From Candolleomyces eurysporus (taxonomy: Eukaryota; Basidiomycota; Agaricomycetes; Agaricales; Psathyrellaceae), in the NCBI GenBank assembly GCA_027579435.1, contig JANBPK010000856.1, positions 62,001 through 126,000 of the forward strand: a stretch of DNA of 64,000 bases, given 5' to 3'. Of this stretch, positions 18,957 to 29,847 are shown one piece after another (position 1 is the first letter of the stretch; every line of letters begins with the position of its first letter). A program made the translations under genes and the position numbers. The notes under the pieces are model-generated. The model was not told the DNA's origin and did not search any database. It saw nothing but the letters and a program-made list of their open reading frames with translations.

Positions 18957-21900
18957 TCAAAAGAGATCAGGTGAAGCCATCCTACCATTGCCCTGCATGT
19001 TTTTGCTTCCTGCTGAAATCGGCTTGGGATGGACATTGCCAGTGCCAGACGCTGTTCTCCGACTTGGGGTCAAATTGTTGTGCTCTGTTTGCTTTCAGCT
19101 TTAGGTCTGATTGCCGGCAGGCGTCACTGTTGCCGAGGCATTTAGCCTTGAGGGGTCACAAAAGGCCAAGACCGTTCCTCTCACAACAACTGGCACAGGA
19201 TCAGGCGCTGGAACTTGCCATTATACTTGACAGAACTCCGCCGTGTTTGTTGTTGTGGCAGGGTGGCCGGGTGGTTAACCCGCCATGTACCTGGGTATGT
19301 TACCTGCCCGGCAATCGCCGAGGTCTCGTCTTTTTGCTCAGTTTCACTCATTCTTAGGCTTGCTTTGGCTCTCAAAAACTGGCCAGGTCAAAGGAAGCAT
19401 ACATAAGTGTAACATGGCAAATTTTTATGCATCTCTGAGCTTTTCTCGTGCGTCAGGAGCATCAAAGATCGCTTTTCGCCCCTATGGCAGGTAACATCCG
19501 GCCCCGGACCGTTGTTACCTGCCTGTTACCTGCCACCACAGCCACCTCCTCCATAAGCTGGGTAGTGACCACCAGTGAGCGGCGGAAGCCCACTACCCTT
19601 GGCCTTCAAAGGATAAAACAGATTTCCGTTGTAGTTAAATAAAAGAGTTAATTAAACAGACGGGCTCTGGGCGTTCTTTCGCTTTGACGAATTGTACAGC
19701 CGACTCCCGTGGTGTTTTTTTGACAGAAACAATGAAGCGAATCCAGCTTAAAACAATTGACATCCATTGCAGGCAACACCAACAGTTCGTTCAATCCAAC
19801 ATGAGCAGAAAAAAAAATGACCAAGCAACAGGCTGCGGCATGGCGCAATGGATTGAGCGACGTTGCAAATCGGCGATGATCAAGGCAACAGAAATCAAGC
19901 ATGTAACACAAAATTTCGAGGAAAGTAGCAAAGGGGACGCAAAGATACCAATATTTGAATGACGCTACAAGAATTTGACACATGTGTCATGGCTGACAGA
20001 GTTAACGGGTTTGATAGAGTTATTTTCCATTAATAACATCATGAACAGGACTATCAGATGTCCGAGAGTTGGAAAAGCCATTTGAGGCTTTGTGCTACAG
20101 AATCGCTGCCATCCCTCTTCATACCAGCCGCCTGTGGCTGACTCCAACCTCTCTATATAGACCTCACTGCCTGTACCTAGCCTCTCCAGACTCGTTCTGA
20201 TCATATATACATAGTCTCCTTGTCTCTTCTTTGGTTTCCTGACACTTTGTAAGTCAGATACAAGAGTGACAAGATATATGATGTGCAAGTAAAACGGATG
20301 TTGGGAAGGATGAAGGGTGCCTCATAGATTCTCTCAGACTGCGCTACTGCATGGAGCCCTTTGGCGAGCAGACCTGTCAACGATTTCCACATCTGAGTGC
20401 TGGAGATGGCTGGCTATGCAAACCCCAAGCGCTGGTGCTTCCTGTACTTCCTCCAACAACTATGGATGCACAAAAGTATTTGTTTACAAAGCTTTGCTCA
20501 CTCTTTGAGATGGCAGTTGCAAGTAGATGACAAAAGATCACATTTCAAGCCTTTTCCCAAGAGTGGAACCGTACAGGATTGTGAGAGTGTCAGTCTAGAC
20601 ACCGACAGAAGCAACATGGTGTTGTAGGCAGAGATCACCAGCGAGCAATCCGTACATGCTGGCGCTGTCTTCAACCAGAATTTCAAGGTACATATAACAT
20701 AGAATGCTGCACAGTTCCATGTACGAATCCTTGCAGATGGCATAAGAAGAGCATTGGTTGCAAGGGGGTTAATAACGGGCGAGCTTGCTCAAACAGGGAG
20801 AGATCCATAACAACAAAGTAAATTGTGCTTACCGTGTAGGAATACACTTCAATCTTGATGCCCACTTGCATTTTTGGGGACCCAAGTTTCAACCTAGTGC
20901 ATGACAAGCTCTCCTTTTGAGCGTGTGAAGCTCTTTTTTTTTTTTCTTTCTCTTTGTTCTTTTTACACCCAGGTACATGGCAGGTAAACCGGCTGGGTAC
21001 CCCACTTGTTGTGTCTATTTGAATCACTGCCATTGCAGCAGTGCGGGTACGGCAAGCATGGGTCCACGGCTATCTTTAGCTCTGACTGATAGCCTTCTGA
21101 GTCAATGGATGGAGTTATGACACTAGTCCAGGGTAAGAGTGAGGGACAAACAAGGAGACAGCCACTACAAGAGCCATGCTAAATGCCTCAGCACTTGCCA
21201 TGCCCAGCATTGGCCACTCACCACAAGTCTTCACCATGATGACAAGCACCAACCTTGCACCAGTGAGCTTCAACCTAACTCTGGTTGCCTGTCATCTGTT
21301 GCTTGGTTGAATACTTTGGTTGAGTTTCAACCAGAGCAGTTCTCACAGTGTCCTTGGTGTCTCTTTGGTATGTGCTTCACATGCCACCTGTGTCAGAGGT
21401 ATTCATCATCATCCCTCTTTCTTATTCAATGCTTGCATCAAATCACCAAATTCTCCTATTTCATCTCTATTTTTAATCCAGACCTGTCAGCCATCTGATC
21501 ATGACTATATATACTTGGGGTAAGTGGGCCATCAGTGCAGCATATTCCGAGGTCTTTTGCTTTCTTTTTTTTAACAGGGTCACACTTTAGTCCTTATAAT
21601 ATCAAAAAAAAGGAAAAGGAAAGAAGAAATGAGACAGGTTTGAACGCGCAAGCTGAGAATTGTCACGTGGGGAACATACAGTTCAAAAGCTTGGCGCCCC
21701 CAGTCTGGGGGTACAAAACCCAAGGTTTTAGAGACCTCGGAATTTGCCCCCAATTGTTAGCTGCCCCTCAGACTTCTTCCATCGTTGTTTGAGGGTGCGC
21801 ATTCCATATTCTATCTTGCTTTTACTATTTTACTCACTAGTAGATATAGGATCTTATTCTGTCTACTAGCTCCACCACAGTCTCTGTTTGCCTCCTGCCA

Positions 21901-22177
21901 ACTCTTTTCAACAACCTGACTATAAACATTGGATTAAAGCTGGCAGTTTCATCCATGAAACACTGCTTATGCACCTGAGAGTTGCAAAGTCTACAGCAGA
22001 TACTATAAATAATTCTATTGAGAACTAAAAACTAGAACAGAGAAAGCAGCAAACACATACAACTACAATGGCACAATTGCCATTAAACTCAATTGAAATT
22101 TCCTTACTGTCCCAGGAACAAATTACCCATTGAAGAAAGCCTATCAAGCCCCTAGCCTACTTTGCATGAGGTAGCCT
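18957..22177. other. Gene-poor, CpG-poor island
   Basis: No reading frame here resembles a known family. CpG is strongly depleted: for example 21121-21540 and 21841-22140 contain none, while F-box coding stretches can have eight per 60 bases. TpG and CpA are common. This is the pattern left by cytosine methylation and deamination of repeats. Repeated GGTAAC/TTACCTGCC motifs (19296-19550) and inverted GCCATGTACCTGGGT copies suggest old transposable-element sequence, but no transposase or reverse transcriptase was recognised. Confidence 0.6.
19260..20995. mobile_element. Possible remnant of a non-autonomous element bounded by inverted motifs
   Basis: GCCATGTACCTGGGT at 19282-19296 occurs in reverse complement at 20967-20981, and the outer flanks are related (CCGGGTGGTTAACCC versus AGCCGGTTTACCT). 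GTTACCTGCC motifs recur inside (19299, 19520-19540). No target-site duplication or coding capacity was identified, so this is tentative. Confidence 0.3.
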
Positions 22178-23888
22178 TCACGCTTCTCCTCCCCTGCCAG
22201 CCTGTGCAGGAGACACAGTTGTCTGATCCATGTTGACCACACTATCAGAGGTTGACTTGGACTTTGCGCCAAATTTGATGGAAGAAACCCTGGTTGAAAG
22301 ATGTTCTTGGTGGGTGAGTGCATGGATATGCAGGACAACACGGCATGTTAAGACAGCATGCAAAACACGTTCCAGCCTGATTGATCGAATTAGAAGTGAT
22401 GTTGCAAGTGACTATGTTAAGATGAAGGTAAGCTGTGTGTTATAACGCACATTGAGAGTAATGTTATGAGACTGGGAGGCAAGGTGAGCACAAGGATAAT
22501 ATTCAGTGCTGATATCACTGGTAGGTTTTCAGCTCCAGTGCACATTATCAAAAGTAAATCTTGACCAATGGACATACCAAACAGGTACACGTAGTATATG
22601 ATGCCTGCAATGCAGAAATCAGCATGTGGAAAAATTCAACATGGGAAGGAGAAATTGAGACTAACCATCCGCATAAACCATAAATACAAATTCAGAATTT
22701 CCTCCTAGACGATCTTCCAGAGAGAAATACCATAGTATGAGTATTCATGACCATGCATTGGGGGAGATGGTGCACAAAATGAGAGACTAAGATACTTACA
22801 AGATTTGTACACTGGGATGCAGATCAAGATCAAGTTTACTGCCCAAGTTCAGGTAGATATCAACATGAGCAAATACAGGAAGGACAAGGCTGGTACTCAC
22901 ATGTATCATACACCAACAGAATAATCCATGCAGCGAAAATGATGGAGCTTGCATCCATCACATGGCATCCTTTTAACAAGGGTGGGGATGGATCAACTAG
23001 ATATATTGAAGAGGGGTCAGCTCTGTATCCAGCTTGCTAGGGGAAGATGATGGTTACATTTGATAGATTTGGACCATATCCCGCAAACCACAAAGCCACC
23101 TCCCCAGCACAGAAGCGAAAAGACTGCCAAAAATATTCCCAAGTTCTTGTCACATTTCCACACTGCCCACGTCCGTAAGCTCATAATGACTAAGCAATAT
23201 TGAGCATAGATCGAGTCATCGCCTGATGGAATATATGACCCACTTTCGCTAATTCCCAGTCCAATGATAAAAAGCCCTGTACAAAATTGAGGCAGAGCTT
23301 CAGTTGGCTGGTCCTTCAAATGAACACACCAATGCCAATAGGCAATTTACTCACATATGTTGATGTCAAAAGAGATTTTACACCCCCGATACCATGTTCC
23401 TGGCATGATCTGTTCTATGGATAATGATGTGCTGCTGTCAGCCCACTTGGTCAGAGCAGATTCATCCACACAAGAGTGCTTACCTGAGAGAACTACCCCA
23501 ACCTCAATGAATGTTGAATATCTCAAGACAAGGTAGAGGAGCTTTGACCAGGTCATTTTCCCTGACCATATAGAAAAGATTTCCTCGTCGAGGGTGATGA
23601 AGATATCATACACCTAAGATTTAGAAAGGATTAGCCTTTCCATTTTGATGGAGAAAGAAAGATCAATTACCAGAATAACAGCGCTGACCACTGTCACAAT
23701 GTCAATACAAAAGTTCCAGTTCCTCCAACATTTAAGCAATGTAGCAAGCTATCTACCCACCATTGAGGTACTATGACATAACCAGATCAGCATTCAATTT
23801 CCGCGATTATTCATATCAAAGAATTGAAACAACCCACCGAAACTATCCTCGTATTCCAGAGCAAAGTTGAAAGTGACTCTATATCCAT
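22178..23888 (-). CDS. DUF6533-type multi-pass membrane protein
   Basis: Thirteen exons: 23838-23888, 23761-23770, 23671-23690, 23484-23613, 23355-23414, 23244-23276, 23058-23189, 22901-22996, 22800-22838, 22666-22713, 22578-22604, 22451-22517, 22178-22376; 303 residues, all introns 54-86 bases and in phase. The N-terminus has RIVSYLNVVSAVILVYD and IFITLDEEIFSIW, the DUF6533 signature. Six or seven hydrophobic segments follow, with SLRTWAVWKCDKN, LKGCHVMDASSIIFAAW, VYADGIIYYVYLFV and NIILVLTLPPSLITLL, then LTCRVVLHI and a Ser/Thr-rich cytoplasmic tail. DUF6533 proteins are 7-TM-like and expanded in mushrooms; their function is unknown. The gene sits inside CpG-poor DNA yet has no stop or frameshift. 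The 10-base second exon is the weakest inference. Confidence 0.82.
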
Positions 23889-24849
23889 GACAGGGAAGGT
23901 CAGGAAGGGTCAAAAATACACCACATTTGATTCAAACCAGACATAAGTAGCCCGGCACTACTCTCCTCAGTTGTCAGCAAATTCTTCTCAACTAAGAGCC
24001 CATCTCAAAAAAAAATTTTCACCCCTTGCTTCTCCATCTGTTAAGTTACAACATCAAGAAGTCAACTACTTGGGTGGCCCAAGAGAGAGATCTGAAGATC
24101 TCGAACCAGTCTGCACAGAGTTGTCTCCCGTGCACAGGGCCAGTGTGATGTTGGGGGATGGAACCCTGTGATACTACTACCTTCCCTGCTGTTTGTCTCC
24201 CAGGAGAGGGTTACCAGACAGCGGGAAGTTCATTGACATCACTTGATACGATACTGCCATTCGCGAATTCTATCGCTACAAGGCTGCACACTGGGATGTA
24301 TGAATCTATCAAAAATCTTACTTGGCGCTGCAGCAGGCTACGATCCATCGACTTCAAATGTTCATCCTTATCAAATCCGATCACATCTTCTAATAGTTAT
24401 AATTTTAACACCTTGTTTCATCCACAGCTTATATCAATCTGAGAGACGAGTCAGCTCCGAGGCTTTTTTTTTGACTCGGGTTCATACACGCACTTTTGAC
24501 GGGCCAGAATCAATGCGAGGCATGTGTAGGAACCATCAAAAGCACTGCTGGGTTCCGTCAGAGTTTCCTTTTCTCGCAGTGTCCTCACTGTTTATATACG
24601 GGCATCGGCTGAAGATGCTGCCTGGTTGTATGAATGGCATTCTGGTGGAGCGAAAATGCCTCAGACCACTGCCGTGAGAAGCAGCCGCCACTTCCCACAG
24701 GTACAGAAGAAGTAAACCTTGTATAGGATCCGTATCGCAATACATATCTTCCAAAACGATGGCATCCAAAATTGACTCAATCATCGCTCCAGTGAACGGA
24801 CAATATCTTCCTGATGCTCTTTACGATAATTATGACTTGTTGGAGCCTC
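23889..24849. other. Intergenic, right part of the CpG-poor island
   Basis: Holds the promoter side of the DUF6533 gene. The open frames here match no family I recognise and lack convincing start or splice context. Confidence 0.5.
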
Positions 24850-25075
24850 CTTCGCTCTTTCACCGAGGTCAATCAAGTTAACAAACTCACCACATTATCG
24901 AACACTGCGAACGGTTCGTCCTCATCGCCTATTCAATCAAACCCAGTAGGCCAAAATGGAGTTTGGATACGAGACCCCTTGGGGGGNTTTGTTCAAGTGG
25001 GCGTACAGAGGACATCTTAGATCAGCTCCTCTGCACATAGCGGAGGTAGATAGCGCGCTTTGAGGACGCGAACGA
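24850..25075 (-). pseudogene. 3' fragment of an F-box gene
   Basis: The reverse complement aligns with the last 60 codons and 3' flank of the F-box genes at 27736-29389 and 39322-40956, including the segments for GIRDP..., WPxGF and the terminal acidic tail. It contains an N at 24987 after a run of six G and has no upstream F-box. It is a decayed or transposed 3' end. Confidence 0.7.
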
Positions 25076-25382
25076 GCGCAGAAACGCTAATGTATCCCCC
25101 CCCAAGTTACTGGAGACGCTCGTTCCAAGAACAGATGAGCGACCGAAGTGGGGCGGCTAAAAGTTTGCCAGGGATGTTTCGTCCGAACCTGACATAGCTC
25201 AAAGCCTGGGCTCGAGAAACACATCACATGAAGTGTTAGTACCCCTCCCGGTGCTGGATTTGTCATCGTCTGCAATACAGGCGTCCAGCCGGTCTGCCTC
25301 AAGGCATCATGACATGCTGTGAAGTTATAACGCTTCCTCTAACCCGTCATCCAACTTGTCAGCCCAACCGAGCCTACCGCCA

Positions 25383-26490
25383 TGTCCTATTTTTCTGGCG
25401 TCACCATCGAAGGAGACGTGACCGCAATCCACACAAAGAACCACATTCATCACAGTGCGAGCTCGAGTTCGAATAATTCTATCGAAAGTGGGTTGGCCTT
25501 AGCATAATATAATAACTGCTCTACTCGGAGCTCCGAGAACATATTGCTGCTGGGGCAATGCACGACCCCCGCCAAACGCTGCGATGCGCCGAAATATCAC
25601 CCAGAAACCAGAGTCGCGGTGCAAGACAAAATCATCAGCTGGATGCTGCATGGGGATGACGAGGAACAGCCAAAGAAGATCCTTTGGATAACCGGGCCCG
25701 CTGGGACAGGGAAAACAGCAATTGCGGACTCAGTTGCCGATACCTGCCATAAGAAGGGGCTGCTTGCTTGCGGCTTCTTCTTCTCGTCCTTCGCTGGATA
25801 GACCAATAGACGCACGAAGAGGTGCTTGGTAGCTACTCTAGCTTACCAGCTCGTCCAAAACGATACGTTGCGCGACCTGGGTGACCGGATTCTCTCCTGC
25901 GTCGAACGCAATCCCGCTATCTTCGAACGGCAACTCGGGGTACAGCTTGATCAGCTGCTGTTGCAACCCCTGCGAGAAAGCCGAATGAATACAGATGCAC
26001 CATCATGGCTCAAGGTCAATATTATCGACGGCCTTGACGAATGCGAGGCGGATTAATACGATAATATCGCCCCGTCTGTCCGTGTAGCTCCTCGAACCAA
26101 GGAAGCCGACCAGACAGAGGTTCTTTCCGCATAAGGCCGCCAACGATCCTTCCTTTCCTTTCCGGATCATCGTTGCCAGCCGCCCAGAGCCCGCTATCCA
26201 ATCTTTCTTCACCCACCTCGAAAGCTATGGCACGAGGAAAATATTTTTCGATGAGAAGTTTAACCTCGATGCTGACATGTCGCTCTTCCTAGAGGGCAAA
26301 TTCGCGGACATCCGACATCGATACCAACTCCCCGCTTCATGGCCGTCTCATAACGTAAAGCAGACCCTGGTTCAGAATGCCTCTGGCCAATTCATATATG
26401 TAGTCATGCGCTTCATTGAGGGACCTTTGGCCCCTCCTCACGAGCTTCTGAATCAGGTCTTGGAGTTACGGGTTGCGCAGCGCGGTTGAG
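25383..26490 (+). pseudogene. NACHT-type NTPase (NLR-like) pseudogene
   Basis: The start MSYFSGVTIEGDV and the following Asn/His/Ser-rich stretch are typical of mushroom NACHT proteins. Then comes LREHIAAGAMHD, a frame change at about 25563, and CDAPKYHPETRVAV. Walker A (WITGPAGTGKTAIADSVAD) is intact, as are VATLAYQLVQ and Walker B (NIIDGLDECEAD). An in-frame TAG at 25799-25801 and a TAA at 26054-26056 interrupt it; a third stop and frame shift follow near 26131. After the break the frame continues FLEGKFADIRHRYQLPASWPSHNV..ASGQFIYVVMRFIEG. Intact relatives are signal-transduction NTPases implicated in non-self recognition. The copy is clearly broken. Confidence 0.85.
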
Positions 26491-27089
26491 CTTTATCGTA
26501 TCCGCTACTTGCAAATTTGGAAGGGTATGTTGGCCCTCTCTCCAATCATTTCATTGGATTTCTCTAATGGGCTCGGAAATACACGTCTTTCGTAGACAAG
26601 GGCGTAGCGATACCTCTCAGTGCACTTGAAAAAGCCATGTTTCTTGACCAGTTTCTGGAAATACCTACCTCCCCCTTATTCTCTCCTTTATCCATGGAAC
26701 AGGACTTCAACTTGTACTACGTCGCTTAGTGGGTTTGTTGTCAAGATGAGTTTACCAAGCCCTCGAGCTGCAAGGATTCAGCTTACCACGTCGCGAACGT
26801 CCGATGGCTCTTCCGGAAGGTGCATTCATCGGTGAACAGGAATACTATATTTCAATGTTTTTCATTTCCAACTTTCATTTCTAGTGCAATTGGTATCGAG
26901 GATGTCATCCTGTTTGCAGGTACATCAGAACAGGGATGCTCAAGGAGCTACGAAAGCTCGGTTGGGAGACTCCAGGCAGACTGCACTTGCTGCGTCATAA
27001 ATTCTTTCAGTTGAGCGTCTGGAAACCCTACGGTATCTCGCCGCCTTCCGATGACGGGCAGTTTGCGCCGGGGAGTAGTAGGCTAGAAG
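26491..27089. other. Unresolved stretch between NACHT fragments
   Basis: No frame is convincingly assignable. It may be the degraded downstream part of the first NACHT copy. Confidence 0.35.
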
Positions 27090-27530
27090 AGGTACTTAGT
27101 GGTAATTCTGCGTTATCAGCTTGTCCGACACACAGATGTTGGAACCTTGGGCGATTTCGGGCGGCCAACTATGTTACAGCTCGATGAGTTCTTGTTGCGG
27201 CCTTTGGCAGAATGCCGAAGGGATAGCGAGTGCATAGATTCTCAAACCGACAACGTATACACTGCCAGTGTGCCATATGTGTATCACAAGTCATGCAATG
27301 CATTCCATGCGGCCGTCAATAACGTGTAAATAACTGTACTTACTGTTTATCAACGGCGAACCGTCGACAAAAGCGTTAAGGGAACAAGGAAGGAGCAAAG
27401 GCGACTCGGTCAACAGGCCTGCTCGAAAGACTTGTTTTGTCGTAATCTAGCCGCAGCTCAAAGTATTCGGGGACGGAGAAAGAAAGCTTTACAAAAGGTT
27501 AAGCCGAATGGCTTGATGAATGTGAAAGTT
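27090..27530 (+). pseudogene. Second NACHT NTPase relic
   Basis: 27099-27230 encodes LRYQLVRHTDVGTLGDF and LQLDEFLLRPLAECRRDSE, aligning with AYQLVQNDTLRDLGDR and VQLDQLLLQPLRESR of the first copy but missing about 20 residues between the two blocks. At about 27503 a W-L-D-E-C-E sequence resembles Walker B. Neither Walker A nor a continuous frame is present. Confidence 0.6.
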
Positions 27531-27735
27531 ACATTCCACGATGAGTCCTGGAACGGAACAAGCCTTAAACATTGTACCATTTCGTGCCACCGTGCATATT
27601 CTTCGAACGATAGCATCTAAAAATAACTCAGTGGTGCTTCAAAACGAGCGATATGCTCCCTGCTGCTTACATATGATATATTATTATCTCCCTCGCTCTT
27701 TTATTGAAGACAATCAAGTCGATGAACTCACCATA

Positions 27736-29389
27736 TCATCGAACGAACACTGCGAATATATCGTCCTCATCTGAATCCGTCCAACCAAACCCAGCCGGCC
27801 AAAGTGGGGCAGGGATACGAGACCCCTTTGAAAGTTTGTTCACGGTAAGGTGGTCGGGAATGTCGAGAGCATCTCTCGTAAGCGCCTCTGCACACAACGA
27901 AGGAAGGTGGAGCGTTTTGAGCTGTGGCCAAGTCGAAAGGATTTGCTCATAGCTTTGGGAATCGAGGGAGTCGAAATTTAATGTGAGGTTTTCTAAAGCC
28001 GGCCCTTGCCCCGCGTGATATAGAGATGTTGCGGCGTTCAAAAAGTGTGGCCATGCGTCCTGAGGCGAAAAGGTCAGGCTCTCGATATTCCGACTGATGG
28101 AGATCAAGTCGAGGAAAAGACGGGGATAATAGTGATTTTGACTCTCGTGTCGCGAGGGAGAGGGGAAATCATAGAGATAGAGTGACCGAAGCGACGGGTA
28201 AAAGTATGATTTGCGGCTTTGGGAAAGAAATAGGTCAAGTACAGGAACTCTCCAGTGTATGGTCAGGGTTTCGAGAGAGGGAGCGTTGACAATGGCGAAA
28301 AAGTGGAATGGTATGAACGGTTGTCTGGAATTTCCACAACGAAAATGCTTCAACGATCTCGCTTCAATAATTCTCATGTCATCAGGCTGCTGACTCAGGT
28401 AGAAAATACTGTCAATCGACAGCGTTTCCAACGACGGCAAAGCGACGATTGAGGAAAAAACGCTGAAGTCGAGGTAAATGCTACCGTAATCATGGCGCCG
28501 CTCCAGACGCAGATGAACGATCCCTGTGCCAAGCGGCGGGAGGAGTTCAGGGAAACTCCGTCCACCCAGTTGCACACGTTGAAGGGAAGGTGCACCCCCT
28601 AGAAGAATACTAGGCGTATACTCCAACGATAGGGTCGGCTGCAGGTCGGAGCGGGCTACTTTGCCTGTGTGATCCGGAGACATGGAGAACACCTCCAGGA
28701 CCGGCGCAGATACTGATTGAAGATCGACGCGAAGGCTTTCGAGTGGGGTCGCGGTGTCGGAATGGATGTGTAGTTCCCGGCAGCGATGCATGTGTGTCGG
28801 AATAATGAGTCGCAGCATATTGAGTCGCTCTTCCTTCCTGCGTTCCCCGAGTCCCGTGAAATTGAACGAAAGGTCCAGAGGATGCGCTTGTGACCTCTCG
28901 AGGTAGGCTTGTAGCCTATCCAACAGAAACTTCCGACTCGGAGGCAAGCTCTTGCATGAGCAACGGAATGCACTCCATAGCGAGGGCGTCGATAGTGCGA
29001 TTCTTCTCAAACGCCTGCAGACGTGAGATACCACGACCTCTGTGAGAGGGTTCATTGGTATTACACCGTCGATCCGATGGGCTCGTTGAGTCAACTGGAA
29101 GATTTCGGAGAGGATCTCGTTTGGAAGCTTCATCAAGTCCGACTTCGAGTTGTACAGCTCGTCGTACTGGCCCTGGACGGCGAGAATTTCGTCCTCGAGT
29201 TTCTGAAGCTCCTTCGTCAACTCGGTTTTTCGTTTTTGATAGCTGTGCAGTAGATCCCATTCTTCATCTGTGAATCTCGACGGTGCTGTAGGTCGGGATC
29301 GATTAGTATGATGATCAGAGGATTACGGAGTAGCAGTTACCTGCATTCACACTAGGTTCAGAGCTACTGACTATGGGATTGGATGGCAT
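27736..29389 (-). CDS. F-box protein with N-terminal coiled coil
   Basis: Two exons: 29341-29389 (49 bases, MPSNPIVSSSEPSVNA) and 27736-29285, 532 residues. Exon 2 starts FTDEEWDLLHSYQKRKTEL, a coiled coil, then the F-box (LMKLPNEILSEIFQLTQRAH, SHVCRRLRRIALSTPSLWS). Leucine-rich motifs follow (LPSLETLSIDSIF, YPSLRSLYLYDF, LENLTLNFDSLD). It ends WPAGFGWTDSDEDDIFAVFVR. It is a close relative of 39322-40956 and 41871-43545, with the same 49-base first exon and phase-1 intron. No disruption is visible. Confidence 0.88.
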
Positions 29390-29847
29390 GACTTTGGAAC
29401 CGTGTTTTTGACAGTGAGGTGAATGAGAGAAACGTCGTCTGAAGCAGCTCGAGAACCGTGCCGGCTATCAAATTCAGTGTAATCACTGACTCAATCCAGC
29501 GACTTTCACCTCTATAATATATAGAGCGTAAGAACGTTGCCTCCCAAGCCAAGACCGAAGTAGAAAAACAGATTCCATTGAATTCAATTTCCTTGGGACA
29601 CCAATAATCATCCTACTATACAAGCGCTCCAGCAGAAGGGAAAGACAGGGCGGACGTTAGGATAGTAAATACAATCAACCAAAAAAGACTAATCATACAA
29701 TTTGGACTTGGGTGTAATAAATAGAAGAATAACTTGACAATGCCTTGCCATTCAAAGAGCCAAAATCAAGTACGAGAAGAGACCGGATCGATGAGGAGCC
29801 TGAGGAATGTCCGAAGATGAAGAGATGGATGAATACCCAAAACAGCT
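29390..29847. other. Intergenic
   Basis: Promoter side of the F-box gene and 3' flank of the carnitine acetyltransferase gene. No gene is seen. Confidence 0.5.

Noticed and set aside
20930..20960. Poly-T tract as a retrotransposon poly-A tail on the minus strand
   Set aside because: No reverse transcriptase, endonuclease or target-site duplication was found nearby.
23033..23057. A 25-base intron in the DUF6533 gene
   Set aside because: Using the later acceptor at 22997 gives a normal 61-base intron and a better family match (SIKFDPSPPLLKGC), so the very short intron is unnecessary.
24536..24784. 82-codon minus-strand frame with an EDMYCDTDPIQGLLLL segment
   Set aside because: Faintly reminiscent of fungal transcription-factor middle regions, but too short and without supporting exons.
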